In this document: in pieces, positions 5,141 through 5,273 of the stretch
Numbering within the stretch: the stretch's first letter is position 1
Layout of the letters: every line of letters begins with the position of its first letter
Assembly: GCA_948875265.1 (NCBI GenBank)
Contig: CAQRYF010000077.1
Location: forward strand, 1 to 5,273
Origin: an uncultured Clostridia bacterium
Lineage (GTDB): Bacteria; Bacillota; Clostridia; TANB77; CAG-508
DNA length: 5,273 nt
Reading direction: 5' to 3'
Made by a program: the position numbers and the translations under genes
The notes under the pieces: model-generated
What the model was told of the DNA's origin: nothing
What the model saw: the letters and a program-made list of their open reading frames with translations, nothing else
The model's database searches: none

Positions 5141-5186
5141 ACTCTTAATCCGAAGGTCCGGGGTTCGACCCCCCGATGACCCACCA
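5141..5186 (+). pseudogene. 3' fragment of tRNA-Lys(CTT): probable attachment site at the element boundary
   Basis: The 46 bases match the 3' part of a tRNA: anticodon loop CTCTTAA (5142-5148, anticodon CTT at 5144-5146), 3' anticodon strand TCCGA, variable loop AGGTC, T arm CGGGG-TTCGACC-CCCCG (5159-5175) with a perfect 5-bp stem, 3' acceptor strand ATGACCC (5176-5182), discriminator A and encoded CCA (5184-5186). The 5' acceptor strand GGGTCAT, the D arm and a matching 5' anticodon strand are absent; the bases before the loop (GCCCA) pair poorly with TCCGA. It is therefore truncated, not functional. A GC-rich tRNA 3' end with the host terminator behind it and foreign DNA in front is what integration into a tRNA gene leaves at the far end of an element. 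Confidence 0.8.
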
Positions 5187-5188
5187 AT

Positions 5189-5221
5189 AAAAATAGTAAG
5201 GCTAAATGTCTTACTATTTTT
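5189..5221 (+). terminator. Intrinsic terminator behind the tRNA-Lys fragment
   Basis: AAAAATAGTAAG (5189-5200) and CTTACTATTTTT (5210-5221) are perfectly complementary over 12 bases with a 9-base loop, the right arm ending in a T run. It follows the CCA by two bases, as expected for the native terminator of the original tRNA-Lys gene, and supports this side being host sequence. Confidence 0.85.
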
Positions 5222-5273
5222 AAATTTTATAATAGTAGACTTTATAAAAATAATTAAAAAAATTATATATATC
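5222..5273. other. Probable host flank, no feature seen
   Basis: AT-rich sequence after the tRNA terminator with no open frame, repeat or convincing promoter. By position it would be chromosome outside the element. Confidence 0.35.

Noticed and set aside
5100..5186. Intact tRNA-Lys gene
   Set aside because: No 5' acceptor strand complementary to ATGACCC, no D arm, and the bases before the anticodon loop do not pair with TCCGA.

Overview
The window is strongly AT-rich, low-GC DNA with Gram-positive-type Shine-Dalgarno sequences (AGGAGG, AGAGGTG), a class B sortase and the standard bacterial code (TGA is used as a stop). It most likely comes from a member of the Bacillota, of clostridial or related gut type. 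The content looks like the end of an integrated mobile element (ICE, IME or plasmid-like integrative element) and not ordinary chromosome. Every protein gene I can support lies on the minus strand and reads right to left, away from the right-hand boundary.

Right end (about 4845-5273): no protein gene. Positions 5141-5186 hold the 3' part of a tRNA-Lys(CTT) gene, from the anticodon loop to the encoded CCA, followed by a perfect intrinsic terminator on the plus strand. The 5' half of the tRNA is missing. This is the usual footprint of a tyrosine-recombinase attachment site, so the element probably ends here and sequence beyond about 5187 is probably host flank. Just inside this edge is a plasmid-style origin: four direct repeats of CACCACTTT spaced 20-22 bp apart (4913-4983), next to five phased 10-bp AT-rich repeats (4996-5045). 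A terminator-like hairpin (4864-4894) separates the origin from the first gene.

Replication block (4844-2880, minus strand): a 42-residue membrane miniprotein not found by a length-filtered ORF search, a winged-helix replication initiator, an unrecognised 170-residue protein, and a small helical protein resembling RinA/ArpU-type late regulators. They are closely packed or overlapping. The initiator gene carries a terminator-like perfect palindrome in its last codons.

Surface block (2775-1, minus strand): an unrecognised 107-residue protein, a class B sortase with all three catalytic residues, a 66-residue coiled-coil protein, a single-pass membrane protein with a long polar linker and small C-terminal module, and a second membrane-anchored protein with a Thr/Gln-rich stalk that runs off the left edge. 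The genes from 2775 to 931 are overlapping or nearly so and look like one transcript; the last gene may have its own promoter. No sortase sorting signal is visible in the complete proteins, so the sortase substrate probably lies beyond base 1.

Putting this together (inference): the window is the replication/attachment end of an element that replicates its circular form through its own initiator and iteron origin, integrates at tRNA-Lys, and carries a cell-envelope module. No integrase, relaxase or conjugation ATPase is in the window, so mobility type is undetermined.
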